A stretch of DNA of 64,000 nt, from contig NZ_JBGQOG010000003.1 of the NCBI RefSeq assembly GCF_052113705.1, forward strand, positions 62,001 through 126,000, written 5' to 3'. Made by a program: the position numbers and the translations under genes. Under the pieces are notes generated by a model. The model saw nothing but the letters and a program-made list of their open reading frames with translations, did no database searches and was not told where the DNA came from. Of this stretch, positions 1-8,222 are shown piece after piece. The stretch's first letter is position 1; every line of letters begins with the position of its first letter. Source of the stretch: JBGQOG01 sp052113705 (GTDB taxonomy: Bacteria; Pseudomonadota; Alphaproteobacteria; Rhodobacterales; Rhodobacteraceae).

Positions 1-517
1 CCCAATGCAGGGCCGTGCCGGTGCCTGAGGTGGGCACCAGCCCAAAGCCCAGCGAAAACACCACGATGGCGACGATGGCAATCCAGAAATCCGGTGCCGC
101 CGCCCCGATCAGCGAGCAGAAGGTGGCGATGCGGTCAAACACCCCGCCCACGCGAAACGCCGCGAGCGAGCCAAGCACGATGGCGCCGACGGTGACGATC
201 AGCATGGTGATCGCCGCCAATTGCAGCGTCCAGCCAAAGGCCTGCACCACGACACCCAGCGCCGGTTGCGCGCGCCGGATTGAATCGCCGAAATCAAGCC
301 GGAGCAGGTCCAGCACATAGCGCCCGAACTGGGTGATCAGCGGATCGTTCAGCCCATGCAGCGCGCGGAAATTGTCCCGGGCCTCCTGGCTGGCATCAAT
401 CGGCAGGTACAGATCCGTCGGATCCCCGGTCAGGCGCGACAGGAAGAAGACGGCAACGATCAGCAAGAGCAGCGAGATCGCGCTCGACACCGCCCGTTTC
501 GCAAGAAAATGTTTCAT
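1..517 (-). CDS. Dipeptide/peptide ABC transporter permease, DppB-like (partial, N-terminal part)
   Basis: The reverse strand is open from an ATG at 517 to the window edge, giving about 172 residues of a DppB/OppB-type inner-membrane permease. Residues 1-10 are basic and are followed by a first membrane segment rich in L, I, V and F. A periplasmic stretch with the typical DPT..LYLP and R..LGLNDP-like segments comes next, then the start of the membrane core. It lies 60 bases downstream of the family 5 binding protein and belongs to the same importer. The C-terminal half, including the EAA loop, is outside the window. Confidence 0.85.
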   Translation of the reverse strand, partial: MKHFLAKRAVSSAISLLLLIVAVFFLSRLTGDPTDLYLPIDASQEARDNFRALHGLNDPLITQFGRYVLDLLRLDFGDSIRRAQPALGVVVQAFGWTLQLAAITMLIVTVGAIVLGSLAAFRVGGVFDRIATFCSLIGAAAPDFWIAIVAIVVFSLGFGLVPTSGTGTALHW

Positions 518-577
518 GGCTGGCCCGTATCTGAAGGGGGCAGCGGGGGGCACGCGCACCGCGCCCCCCGCATCAGA

Positions 578-2077
578 TTACTTGAACTTGATCTGCGCGA
601 GTTGCAGCTCAGAGTTCGTCGCGATGGTGGGCGTGAAGTCCAGCCGCTCGGACACGCGGCTGAAACCGACCATGTGGAACAAGAACACATCCGCCGAGAG
701 GTCATGCGCCCGCTGGAAGACCTTGCGCCAGGCCTCGGCACGCCCGTCACCCGCCGTCTCGGTGGCGACCGCGATATCCTTGTTCAGCTCTTCATCGCAG
801 ATGCCCGATTGCAGACCGTCACAGGCATATTTGAAATACATCGAGAAAACCGGATCGCCGCGGTTGTTGTCATGCATCGCCGCAACCATGGCGGGCTGTT
901 CACCGGCCGCGAAGGGTTTGGAATAGTATTTCACCCATTCCGCGACTTCCTTCATCTCCAGCTTCACATTCAGCCCGGTTTCCGAGAACATCTGCTGCAG
1001 GGCTTCCATCACCTCGGTCACATTCGGGTAGTTGCCCAGACGCCCGATCAGCAGGATCTCCTGATCCACCGGCACGCCATCGGCCTTGGCCTCGGCCACC
1101 AGCTTTTTCGCGGCCTCGACGTCAAAGGGCGGCACGCCCAGATCGACATCGGCACCCAGTGCGGTGGGCGGCGTCATATGGGTGGCGATGCTCGCATCCG
1201 CCGGGATCAGCGTCCCGAGGAAGGCCGCGCGGTCCACCGCCATGTTCAGCGCCTGCCGGATACGGATGTCATTCAGCGGCGCAATGCTGCTGTCGATCCG
1301 CAGATAGGTGGTTTCCGAATTCGGATAGGAGAAGTCGGTTTTCGGATTGCTGGCGTCATTCTGGCTGATCAGCGGCACGATATCCGCCTCGCCCGCCGCC
1401 ACCATCGCAGCCCGCACCGCATCATCCGAGCGGAACACATAGGTGGCTTGCGTCACCGCCGGCTGTTCGCCCCAATAGCCATCGCGGCGCTTGAGAATGA
1501 TGTTCTGTCCCGCATTCCATTCCGCCAGCACATAGGGGCCGGTGCCCACCGGATTGCGGGTGAATTCCATCGGGGTTTCCGACGGCACCATCGTCATCGT
1601 CGAGAACAACAAGGGCAGGATCGGCTGCGCCGGATCCGAGGTGATCTCAACCGTGGTGTCATCCACCACATTGGTGGTCAGCTTCATGCCGCCAAAGAAT
1701 TTCGCCCCGATCTCGCAGCTCAGCTGGTCCGAGGTGGTCCGCTCGATCGAATGCACGACGTCGGCGGCATCAAAGGCGGTCCCATCCGAGAAGGTCACGC
1801 CCGGGCGCAGGTGAAAACGCCAGGTGCCGTTGCCCATATCCTCCCAGCTTTCCGCCAGACGCGGCATCAGCTTGCCGTCCTCGGTGTTCAGCTCGGTCAG
1901 GGTTTCCGAGACGTTTTGCAGCAACACGCGGCCGATATTGGACTGCGAGGTCATGCAGGGCTCGACCGTCTCCAGCTCTTCATTCAGCGCGATGATGATG
2001 TCCGTATCCGCGGCGAAAGCGGGAACCGACAGGGTAAGCAAAGCCGCCCCGCAAAGCAGGCCCGTCCGATAATTCAT
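578..2077 (-). CDS. ABC transporter substrate-binding protein, family 5 (peptide/nickel type)
   Basis: 499 residues, the usual size for DppA/OppA-like periplasmic binding proteins. A Sec signal peptide ends near residue 22 (VPAFA). The family pattern follows: the opening strand, then LAESWE...W.F.LR.GV.FSDGT, and later GTGPY.L..W. The ATG at 2077 has a good GGGAGG ribosome site. It binds a peptide-like or other oligomeric solute and delivers it to the downstream permease. The rest of the importer is beyond the left edge. The ligand cannot be told from sequence, because the family also binds opines, sugars and nickel chelates. Confidence 0.9.
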   Translation of the reverse strand: MNYRTGLLCGAALLTLSVPAFAADTDIIIALNEELETVEPCMTSQSNIGRVLLQNVSETLTELNTEDGKLMPRLAESWEDMGNGTWRFHLRPGVTFSDGTAFDAADVVHSIERTTSDQLSCEIGAKFFGGMKLTTNVVDDTTVEITSDPAQPILPLLFSTMTMVPSETPMEFTRNPVGTGPYVLAEWNAGQNIILKRRDGYWGEQPAVTQATYVFRSDDAVRAAMVAAGEADIVPLISQNDASNPKTDFSYPNSETTYLRIDSSIAPLNDIRIRQALNMAVDRAAFLGTLIPADASIATHMTPPTALGADVDLGVPPFDVEAAKKLVAEAKADGVPVDQEILLIGRLGNYPNVTEVMEALQQMFSETGLNVKLEMKEVAEWVKYYSKPFAAGEQPAMVAAMHDNNRGDPVFSMYFKYACDGLQSGICDEELNKDIAVATETAGDGRAEAWRKVFQRAHDLSADVFLFHMVGFSRVSERLDFTPTIATNSELQLAQIKFK

Positions 2078-2272
2078 TGTATTTCCTCCCTAAACACACG
2101 GCATTTGTTGTGGTCTCAGCGGCCGCCGTCGCACGCCGAGCATCTTGTGGACCCCCAGCGCCTGCGCGCCGCTCCTCGGGTCAACATTGATTTTACGGGG
2201 ATCGCAGGGTCCGTCGACACGTATCTGTGCCCCATTGATCCAATCTCGCTATCACTCGCACCCTCCCGGGTA

Positions 2273-3145
2273 TCACAAAACCTCCAAGGCAGGTCGTGCC
2301 CGCGCGGAGGCGGCCATGACGATGATGGCAACGAAAATCAGCGAGGCACCGATCCAGGTGGTCAGCGGCGGCACCTGCGCAAAAGCGAGCCAGGCCAGCG
2401 CCGCGACACAGGGGAGGCGCAGGAAATCCACCGGCGCCACGAGGCTGGCATCGGCCAATTGGAACGCCCGCGTCACCCCCAGTTGCGAAAAGGTGCCGAT
2501 CACGCCTTGCAGCGCCAGAAGGCCCCATTGTTCGCCACTCGGTGACGTCCAGAAAAAGGCGGCGGGCACGGCGGCAACCGGCACCGAAACGATCAGATTC
2601 CACGCCACCAAGGTCTCGGCGCTGTCGCTGCGCCCCATGACTTTCAGCATCAGTTGAATCGCCGCGGTGAGTGCCGCCGCCAACAGCGCGAAGGCCAGCG
2701 CCCGCTCTTCGCCCAGGCCCAGAGCCGGTGCCAGGATCACGACAATCCCGATGAAGCCGAGCAAAAGCCCGGTCAGCCGCAGCGGCCCCGGCCGTTCGGA
2801 CAACAGCGCCCAGGCCCCCAGCGTCACGAACAAAGGCGCGGCGAACCCGATCGCCGTCACCGTCGCGAGAGGCGCCGCCTGCATCGCGGCAAAGCCCGCG
2901 ATCAGCGAGCCCAGTTTCAGCACCGCGCGCAAGAGATGCGCCCCGCGCGCCTGCGTCCGCAACATCTGCGGCCGCCGCACGATCAGCGGCAGCATGGCGA
3001 TCAGGCCAAAGGCAACCCGCGTGAAACCGATCATGAAAGGATGAATCTCGCCCGCCAGCAGCCGCACGATGGCGCTGTCAACAGCCCCCCCGATGGCAAC
3101 CATCGTCATGATGGCAACGCCCATCATCGCCCTGCTGCCGTGCAT
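2273..3145 (-). CDS. DMT-superfamily transporter, EamA domain
   Basis: 290 residues with about ten hydrophobic segments and two repeated EamA halves, typical of 10-TM drug/metabolite exporters. The first half ends near the GLLLGFIGI.VIL segment, and the second carries the conserved proline-containing helix and a short basic C terminus. The ATG at 3145 follows a purine-rich GGGGAGGGGAAG site. It stands alone between the peptide importer and a divergent LysR gene, which may regulate it. Such proteins export amino acids or metabolites across the inner membrane. The substrate is unknown. Confidence 0.85.
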   Translation of the reverse strand: MHGSRAMMGVAIMTMVAIGGAVDSAIVRLLAGEIHPFMIGFTRVAFGLIAMLPLIVRRPQMLRTQARGAHLLRAVLKLGSLIAGFAAMQAAPLATVTAIGFAAPLFVTLGAWALLSERPGPLRLTGLLLGFIGIVVILAPALGLGEERALAFALLAAALTAAIQLMLKVMGRSDSAETLVAWNLIVSVPVAAVPAAFFWTSPSGEQWGLLALQGVIGTFSQLGVTRAFQLADASLVAPVDFLRLPCVAALAWLAFAQVPPLTTWIGASLIFVAIIVMAASARARPALEVL

Positions 3146-3352
3146 TCTTCCCCTCCCCAGGTTCCGCGCTCGCCCCTTCAGGCTTGCCGATTTTTGTAAT
3201 TTTGTAAATAACTTGTTATTATTCCGTAAGCCATTGTTTTTGTTTATATAATATTAATTATATCTGGACTTATCTGTCAAATTCTGAAAAACAGAACAAG
3301 TATAGACGATCCGGAATCACGCCTGCCCCCAGAATCGAACGGAGGAAATGAC
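3146..3352. promoter_or_regulatory. AT-rich divergent promoter region between EamA exporter and LysR genes
   Basis: From about 3180 to 3300 the sequence becomes strikingly AT-rich (runs of TTTTTG, TATATAATATTAATTATAT) within an otherwise GC-rich window. It separates two divergently transcribed genes, so it most likely holds both promoters and the LysR binding site. The LysR gene has a GGAGG ribosome site just upstream of 3353. Confidence 0.6.
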
Positions 3353-4282
3353 ATGAGCCGCCACACGATCGAACTGAACCAGTTGCGCCATTTCGTGGTG
3401 GTCGCCGAAGAGCTGTCCTTTCGTCGCGCCGCGCTGCGGCTGAACATCACCCAGCCACCGCTGTCGCGGCAGATTGCGCTTTTGGAACACACGCTGGGCA
3501 CCCAGCTTTTCGACCGGACCAACCGCGCCATTCGCCTGACCCCGGCGGGCCGCCGGTTGCTGCTGGAGGCCACCGACATTCTGACCCGCACCGAAACCGC
3601 GATGCTGGCCGTGCGGCAGGCGGCGCGGGGCAAAGCGGGCGAAATCAAGATCGGTTTTGTCCCCTCTGCCTGCATCGAGGTCATTCCGCAGATCACGCGG
3701 CGGCTGCGCGACCGGATGCCCGATGTGACGGTGACCCTGTGCGAAGTGATGACCGCCGAAGGGATTGAGATGCTGCAGGCGGGCAGCCTTGACCTCGGCA
3801 TCATCCGCCTGCCGCGCCGAAGCCCGGGCCTGCCCCTCGAAAAGCTCTGGAGCGAGCCGTTCATCCTTGCGGCACCGCGCAACCATCCGCTGCTCGCGCA
3901 GCGCAAAATCACCCTTGATGACCTGCACGAAATTGACTTCATTGGATATTCCAAAGAGCGCGGAGGGTTCTTGGCCGAAGTGGTCGAGGGTTTCCTGAGC
4001 GCGCGCGGCATCTCGCCCAACACCCTTTATGCGGTTGCCCAGAGCCATACGGTGATGGCCCTCGTCAATGAGGGCTTTGGCGTGGCCCTGGTGCCGCGCT
4101 CGAATGGCCGCATCGCCATGGCCAACACCGTGATGCGCGATATCGATCTGCCTGCGGATGATCTGCATTCTGACCTCTACTTGGCGTTGCGCCCGAACCA
4201 GCCCGAGCCGCTGTTGCGCGATGTGGCGGAGCTGATCCGCGCAGAACTGACCCCCCACATCCTGCCCCGCCCGAAGGAATAA
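3353..4282 (+). CDS. LysR-family transcriptional regulator
   Basis: 309 residues. An N-terminal winged helix-turn-helix spans about residues 5-64 (LRHFVVVAEELSF, then AA..LNITQPPLSRQI and LFDRTNR.I.LT). A periplasmic-binding-like effector domain starts near residue 95 (IKIGFV). The length and both domains are normal. It is divergent from the EamA exporter and convergent with the RraA gene, so the exporter is the likeliest target. The effector is unknown. Confidence 0.92.
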   Translation: MSRHTIELNQLRHFVVVAEELSFRRAALRLNITQPPLSRQIALLEHTLGTQLFDRTNRAIRLTPAGRRLLLEATDILTRTETAMLAVRQAARGKAGEIKIGFVPSACIEVIPQITRRLRDRMPDVTVTLCEVMTAEGIEMLQAGSLDLGIIRLPRRSPGLPLEKLWSEPFILAAPRNHPLLAQRKITLDDLHEIDFIGYSKERGGFLAEVVEGFLSARGISPNTLYAVAQSHTVMALVNEGFGVALVPRSNGRIAMANTVMRDIDLPADDLHSDLYLALRPNQPEPLLRDVAELIRAELTPHILPRPKE

Positions 4283-4313
4283 GGGAGCCCGTCGCCACGC
4301 GCGCCCCCGGCTT

Positions 4314-5024
4314 TCAGCGCCCCTGAGCCTGCCGCCAGGCGGCAAATTCCGCGGCAAATTCCGGCTTGGTCTGCGGATAGAGCCCGATCACCGGCGTGCC
4401 GGATTTGACCTTTTCCACCACAAAATCCTCATAGACGGTCATCTCGACCGCCTCTGCCGTCACCTCATCGGCAATCTCGGCGGGGATCACGATCACGCAA
4501 TCGGCGTCACCCACCACCACATCGCCGGGAAAAACCGCGACATCGCCGCAGCCAATCGGCACATTCAGATCATAGGCTTCGTGCAGCGTCAGATTGGTCG
4601 GGCTGGAGGGGCGGCTGTGATAGGCGGGGATCTCCAGCGCCCCAATCACCGCCGCATCGCGAAAACCGCCATCGGTCACCACGCCCGCAACGCCGCGCAT
4701 CTGCAGACGCGTCACCAGAATGTCTCCTGCCGAGGCCGCCCGCGCATCCTTGCGGCTGTCCATCACCAGCACATGTCCCTCGGGGCAGCTTTCTACCGCC
4801 ACGCGCTGCGGATGCGCGGGGTTGCGGAACTCCACTAACTGGTTGCGATCCTCACGCGCCGGGATGTAGCGGAGCGTGTAGGCCGGGCCGACCATGTTGC
4901 GGCCTTTGAAACCGAGGGGGTTCACCCCCTGGATCACCTGATTGCGCAGCCCGCGCTTGTAAAGCGCCGTGGCCAAAGTGGCGACCGAAACGCCCATCAG
5001 CGCCTCACGGGTGGTTGGATTCAT
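4314..5024 (-). CDS. RraA-family protein (possible 4-hydroxy-4-methyl-2-oxoglutarate aldolase type)
   Basis: 236 residues from the ATG at 5024, which has a strong GAGGGAG ribosome site. A longer start at 5039 would overlap the upstream stop. The RraA/HMG-aldolase fold signature is present: the TDGGFRD motif puts the conserved Arg122 and Asp123 where class II pyruvate aldolases bind substrate and metal. The GDADCVIVIPAEIADEV block is also typical. It is the last gene of the sugar-acid operon, directly after the ketoglutarate semialdehyde dehydrogenase. It may cleave or decarboxylate a keto-acid intermediate. A role as an RNase E inhibitor is unlikely in this context. Confidence 0.85.
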   Translation of the reverse strand: MNPTTREALMGVSVATLATALYKRGLRNQVIQGVNPLGFKGRNMVGPAYTLRYIPAREDRNQLVEFRNPAHPQRVAVESCPEGHVLVMDSRKDARAASAGDILVTRLQMRGVAGVVTDGGFRDAAVIGALEIPAYHSRPSSPTNLTLHEAYDLNVPIGCGDVAVFPGDVVVGDADCVIVIPAEIADEVTAEAVEMTVYEDFVVEKVKSGTPVIGLYPQTKPEFAAEFAAWRQAQGR

Positions 5025-5035
5025 CGTCTTCTCCC

Positions 5036-6547
5036 TCATGCCAGATCTGCAGGCAGTACGGACTGCGGCAGGTTTTGATAGCTCACCGGGCGCAGGAACC
5101 GCCGGATCGACAACGTGCCGACCGAGGTTGCGCCAAAATTCGTGCTGGCCGGATAGGGGCCGCCATGCACCATCGCGTCACAGACCTCGACCCCGGTCGG
5201 AAAGCCGTTGGCCAGGACACGCCCCGCCATCCGCTCAAGGATGGGCAGCAATTGCCGCGCCAAGGCGGTATCGCCCGCATCCAGATGCAGGGTCGCGGTC
5301 AGCTGGCCCGCAAAACTGCGGGCAATCTCCAGCATCTCCTCCGGGCTTTCGACGGTGACCAACAGGCCAAGCGGGCCGAAAACCTCTTCGGCAAGCTGAT
5401 GATTTTGCAGCCAATCCGATGCCTTCACCGCAAAGAGCGCCGGGATCACGGACCGCGCCTCGCAGTGCCCCGCAAGCCGCGCCTCCACCTGTGGCAGGGC
5501 GGCGATCCGGTCATGGCCCGCACGATAGGCCGCCGCGATCCCCGGCGTGAGCATCACCTGCGCCCCCACGGCAGAAAGCGCCTCCTGCGCCGCCGCCAGC
5601 ACGGCTCCGGCCTGTGCCGCCAGCACCACCGCAATTCCCGGATTGGTGCAGAACTGCCCCGCCCCCATCGCCAGACTGCCCGCCCAGCCCCGGCCAATTT
5701 CGGCCCCGCGCGCTGCCACAGCCTCGGGCAAGAGAAACATCGGATTGACCGAACCCAACTCGCCAAAGAACGGGATCGGGTCGGGTCGCGCGGCACAAAG
5801 ATCAAAAAGCGCCCGCCCCCCGGCGAGCGAGCCGGTGAAGCCCACCGCCTTGATCCGCGGATGCGTGACCAGCGCGGTGCCCACATCGCGGCGACCGCCC
5901 TGGATCAGACTGAACACGCCGGGATGCAGGCCGCAGCGGCGTCGCGCGGCCTCAATCGCCTCGGCCACAATCTCGCCGGTGCCGGGATGCGCCGAATGGC
6001 CCTTGACCACGACCGGACAGCCCGCCGCCAGCGCCGCGGCCGTGTCGCCACCCGCCGTGGAAAAGGCCAGCGGAAAATTGGAGGCGCCAAACACCGCCAC
6101 CGGCCCCACCGGCCGCTGCATCAGCCGGATTTCCGGGCGCGGCGCGGGCTGCCGGTCGGGCAGCGCCGCATCGGTCCGCCGGTCGAGATAGGCCCCGTCG
6201 AGGATATGCTGCGCGAAAAGGCGCAACTGGCCGGTGGTGCGGCCCCGCTCTCCGTTCAGCCGCGCTTCCGGCAGGCCGGTTTCCTGCGTGCCGATCTCGG
6301 TGATCTCGGCGGCGCGGGTCTCGATTTCCTCGGCGATCGCGGTCAGAAACGCCGCGCGGGTCTCGCGGGAAGCGTAGCCATAATCCCAAAACGCCGCCTC
6401 TGCCGCCTCGCAGGCGCGGTCCACCAGATCCACCGTGCCCACGGCAAAATCATGCGCCGGCCCCTGCGCCGGTTCCGAGCGGAAATGCTGATCGCCGCCG
6501 ATCCATTCGCCTGCGATCAGATGTTTGCCGTGCGGTGTGTATCCCAT
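5036..6547 (-). CDS. Alpha-ketoglutarate semialdehyde (2,5-dioxovalerate) dehydrogenase-like aldehyde dehydrogenase
   Basis: 503 residues of the NAD(P)+ aldehyde dehydrogenase superfamily. Catalytic residues are visible: Asn157 in ASNFP, Lys182, Glu263 in FGELGSVNP and the nucleophile Cys300 in GQFCTNPG. The last motif is typical of the ketoglutarate semialdehyde dehydrogenase group. In this operon it would oxidise 2-oxoglutarate semialdehyde, made by the neighbouring dehydratase and DapA-family lyase, to 2-oxoglutarate. The gene follows the SDR gene by 22 bases. Another aldehyde substrate cannot be excluded. Confidence 0.88.
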   Translation of the reverse strand: MGYTPHGKHLIAGEWIGGDQHFRSEPAQGPAHDFAVGTVDLVDRACEAAEAAFWDYGYASRETRAAFLTAIAEEIETRAAEITEIGTQETGLPEARLNGERGRTTGQLRLFAQHILDGAYLDRRTDAALPDRQPAPRPEIRLMQRPVGPVAVFGASNFPLAFSTAGGDTAAALAAGCPVVVKGHSAHPGTGEIVAEAIEAARRRCGLHPGVFSLIQGGRRDVGTALVTHPRIKAVGFTGSLAGGRALFDLCAARPDPIPFFGELGSVNPMFLLPEAVAARGAEIGRGWAGSLAMGAGQFCTNPGIAVVLAAQAGAVLAAAQEALSAVGAQVMLTPGIAAAYRAGHDRIAALPQVEARLAGHCEARSVIPALFAVKASDWLQNHQLAEEVFGPLGLLVTVESPEEMLEIARSFAGQLTATLHLDAGDTALARQLLPILERMAGRVLANGFPTGVEVCDAMVHGGPYPASTNFGATSVGTLSIRRFLRPVSYQNLPQSVLPADLA

Positions 6548-6569
6548 TGTTTTTCCTAAACTTCCGTCA

Positions 6570-7307
6570 TCAGCCGCGCCCGATATAGGGCATGGAGGAG
6601 GCCATCAGCGTCATGAATTGCACATTGGCTTCGGCTGGCAGGCTGGCCATGTTCACCACCGCCTGTGCCACATGCTCGGCATTCATCATCGGCTCGGGGC
6701 GTATGCTGCCATCCGCCTGCGGCACGCCGCGGGTCTGGCCCTGCGACATCTCGGTCAGCGCATTGCCGATGTCGATCTGCCCGCAGGCAATGCCAAAGGG
6801 CCGCCCGTCCAGCGAGAGGGTCCGCGTCATGCCGGTGACCGCATGTTTCGAGGCGGTATAGGCGATGGAGCCGGGCCGCGGCACATGCGCCGAAATCGAG
6901 CCATTGTTGATGATCCGGCCGCCCTGCGGCGCTTGCCGCCGCATCCGCGCAAAGGCGGCGCGGGCACACAGGAACATGCCGGTGATGTTGACATCCGTCA
7001 CCCGCCGCCAATCGGCGAGGGTCATCTCGTCGATCAGCACCGATTTCAGCCCCTGGCCCGCATTGTTGAACAGCGCATCAATCCGCCCCCAGGCTTTCAT
7101 CGCCCGGTCGAAGGCCGCCTCAACCTCGGCCTCCTGCGTCACATCGCAGGGCAGGATCAGCGCGCCCGGCGCACCCTCGGCGCTGTCGATCAGCGCCTCT
7201 TCGCGCCGCCCCAGCAAGCCAACCTGCCAGCCCGCCTTGAGAAAAGCCCGCGCCGTGGCGCGCCCGATCCCGCCCGAGGCGCCGGTGATGATGATGGAGG
7301 GGGCCAT
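6570..7307 (-). CDS. SDR-family NAD(P)-dependent oxidoreductase
   Basis: 245 residues, a classical short-chain dehydrogenase. The cofactor motif GASGGIG is at residues 9-15, NNAG at 81-84, catalytic Ser137, and YTASK with Tyr150 and Lys154. It lies 3 bases after the DapA-family gene and is cotranscribed with the sugar-acid dehydratase. Likely work is oxidation of an aldose or lactone precursor, or of a hydroxyl on the dehydrated keto acid. The substrate is not decided by sequence. Confidence 0.9.
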   Translation of the reverse strand: MAPSIIITGASGGIGRATARAFLKAGWQVGLLGRREEALIDSAEGAPGALILPCDVTQEAEVEAAFDRAMKAWGRIDALFNNAGQGLKSVLIDEMTLADWRRVTDVNITGMFLCARAAFARMRRQAPQGGRIINNGSISAHVPRPGSIAYTASKHAVTGMTRTLSLDGRPFGIACGQIDIGNALTEMSQGQTRGVPQADGSIRPEPMMNAEHVAQAVVNMASLPAEANVQFMTLMASSMPYIGRG

Positions 7308-7310
7308 CCC

Positions 7311-8210
7311 TCAGCGCAGCCCGTTGGCGGCAATGAATGCCCCCAGCTTGTCCTGTTGCGCAGGCGTCAGCGGCCAGGCCGAGGGCGGCCGCGTCGGCCC
7401 GCAATCGCGCCCCAGTGCCATCAGCGCCGCTTTGACGCCGGTGACATTGGTGCCGTTCATCTCTTCGGCACGGATGTCCTCAAAGGCTTTCATCCCCTCG
7501 ATCAGCGCATTGGCGCCGGTGTAATCGCTAGCCTCCAGCGCCGCATGGATCGCCAGCGAGCGTTCCGGCCAGACGTTGATCAGCCCGGAGGTAAAGCCCC
7601 GCGCGCCCACCGCATAGAGGGCGGGTGCCCAAACCTCGGCCAAGCCCCCCACCCAGACAATCTCCGGCGCGCAGGCGGCTTTGGCTTCGGCCAGTTTCAA
7701 CGGGTTCGGCGTCGCCCATTTCACGCCCTTGACGCCCGGCACCGCGCAGAGATCGGCAATCGCCCGCGTCCCAATCGCATCATTGCGCAGATAGAGCATC
7801 ATCGGCAGCCCGCCCGAGGCATCCGCCACGGCATTGAGGTAGTCCACCACGCCGCGCGGCGCGACAAAGGGATCGGGCGGCTGATGCACCATCAGCGCGG
7901 TGGCGCCCGCCTCGGCACTGGCGCGCGCCAGACGGCAGGCATCGCGGATGCCCCGCCCCACGCCGCCCAGCACCGGCGCGCGGCCATCGACCATGTCCAC
8001 CACTTCGCGGATCATCACGCAGGCCTCATCGGTCGTCAGCGCGTAAAACTCGCCGGTATTGCCGTTCACCACCGGCATGTGGAGCCCCGCCCCGAGGGCG
8101 CGGTCGATGATTGGTTGCAGCTTGGCGGGCGCAATCTCGCCCGCAGCGTCATAGGGGGTGACAAGGATGCCGGAAATGCCGGTCAGCGCCTGATCGAGGG
8201 TAAGGGTCAT
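7311..8210 (-). CDS. DapA-family (DHDPS/KdgD-type) lyase, likely 2-keto-3-deoxy sugar-acid dehydratase
   Basis: 299 residues of the class I aldolase-like DHDPS superfamily. NGNTGEF at residues 49-55 is the keto-acid binding loop, Tyr140 and the Schiff-base Lys164 (GVKGVKWAT) are in place. The combination with an IlvD/Edd dehydratase and a ketoglutarate semialdehyde dehydrogenase points to 2-keto-3-deoxypentonate dehydratase or 5-keto-4-deoxyglucarate dehydratase activity, giving 2-oxoglutarate semialdehyde. It sits 12 bases after the dehydratase. An aldolase giving pyruvate is the main alternative. Confidence 0.88.
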   Translation of the reverse strand: MTLTLDQALTGISGILVTPYDAAGEIAPAKLQPIIDRALGAGLHMPVVNGNTGEFYALTTDEACVMIREVVDMVDGRAPVLGGVGRGIRDACRLARASAEAGATALMVHQPPDPFVAPRGVVDYLNAVADASGGLPMMLYLRNDAIGTRAIADLCAVPGVKGVKWATPNPLKLAEAKAACAPEIVWVGGLAEVWAPALYAVGARGFTSGLINVWPERSLAIHAALEASDYTGANALIEGMKAFEDIRAEEMNGTNVTGVKAALMALGRDCGPTRPPSAWPLTPAQQDKLGAFIAANGLR

Positions 8211-8222
8211 GTCCCGCTCTCC

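Noticed and set aside
356..2545. Very long open frame on the + strand across the peptide-binding protein
   Set aside because: It is the antisense of a clear family 5 binding protein, with a composition of R, H, G and Q typical of shadow frames in GC-rich DNA.
5015..6559. 514-codon + strand frame over the aldehyde dehydrogenase
   Set aside because: No motif, and the opposite strand carries all catalytic residues of an aldehyde dehydrogenase.
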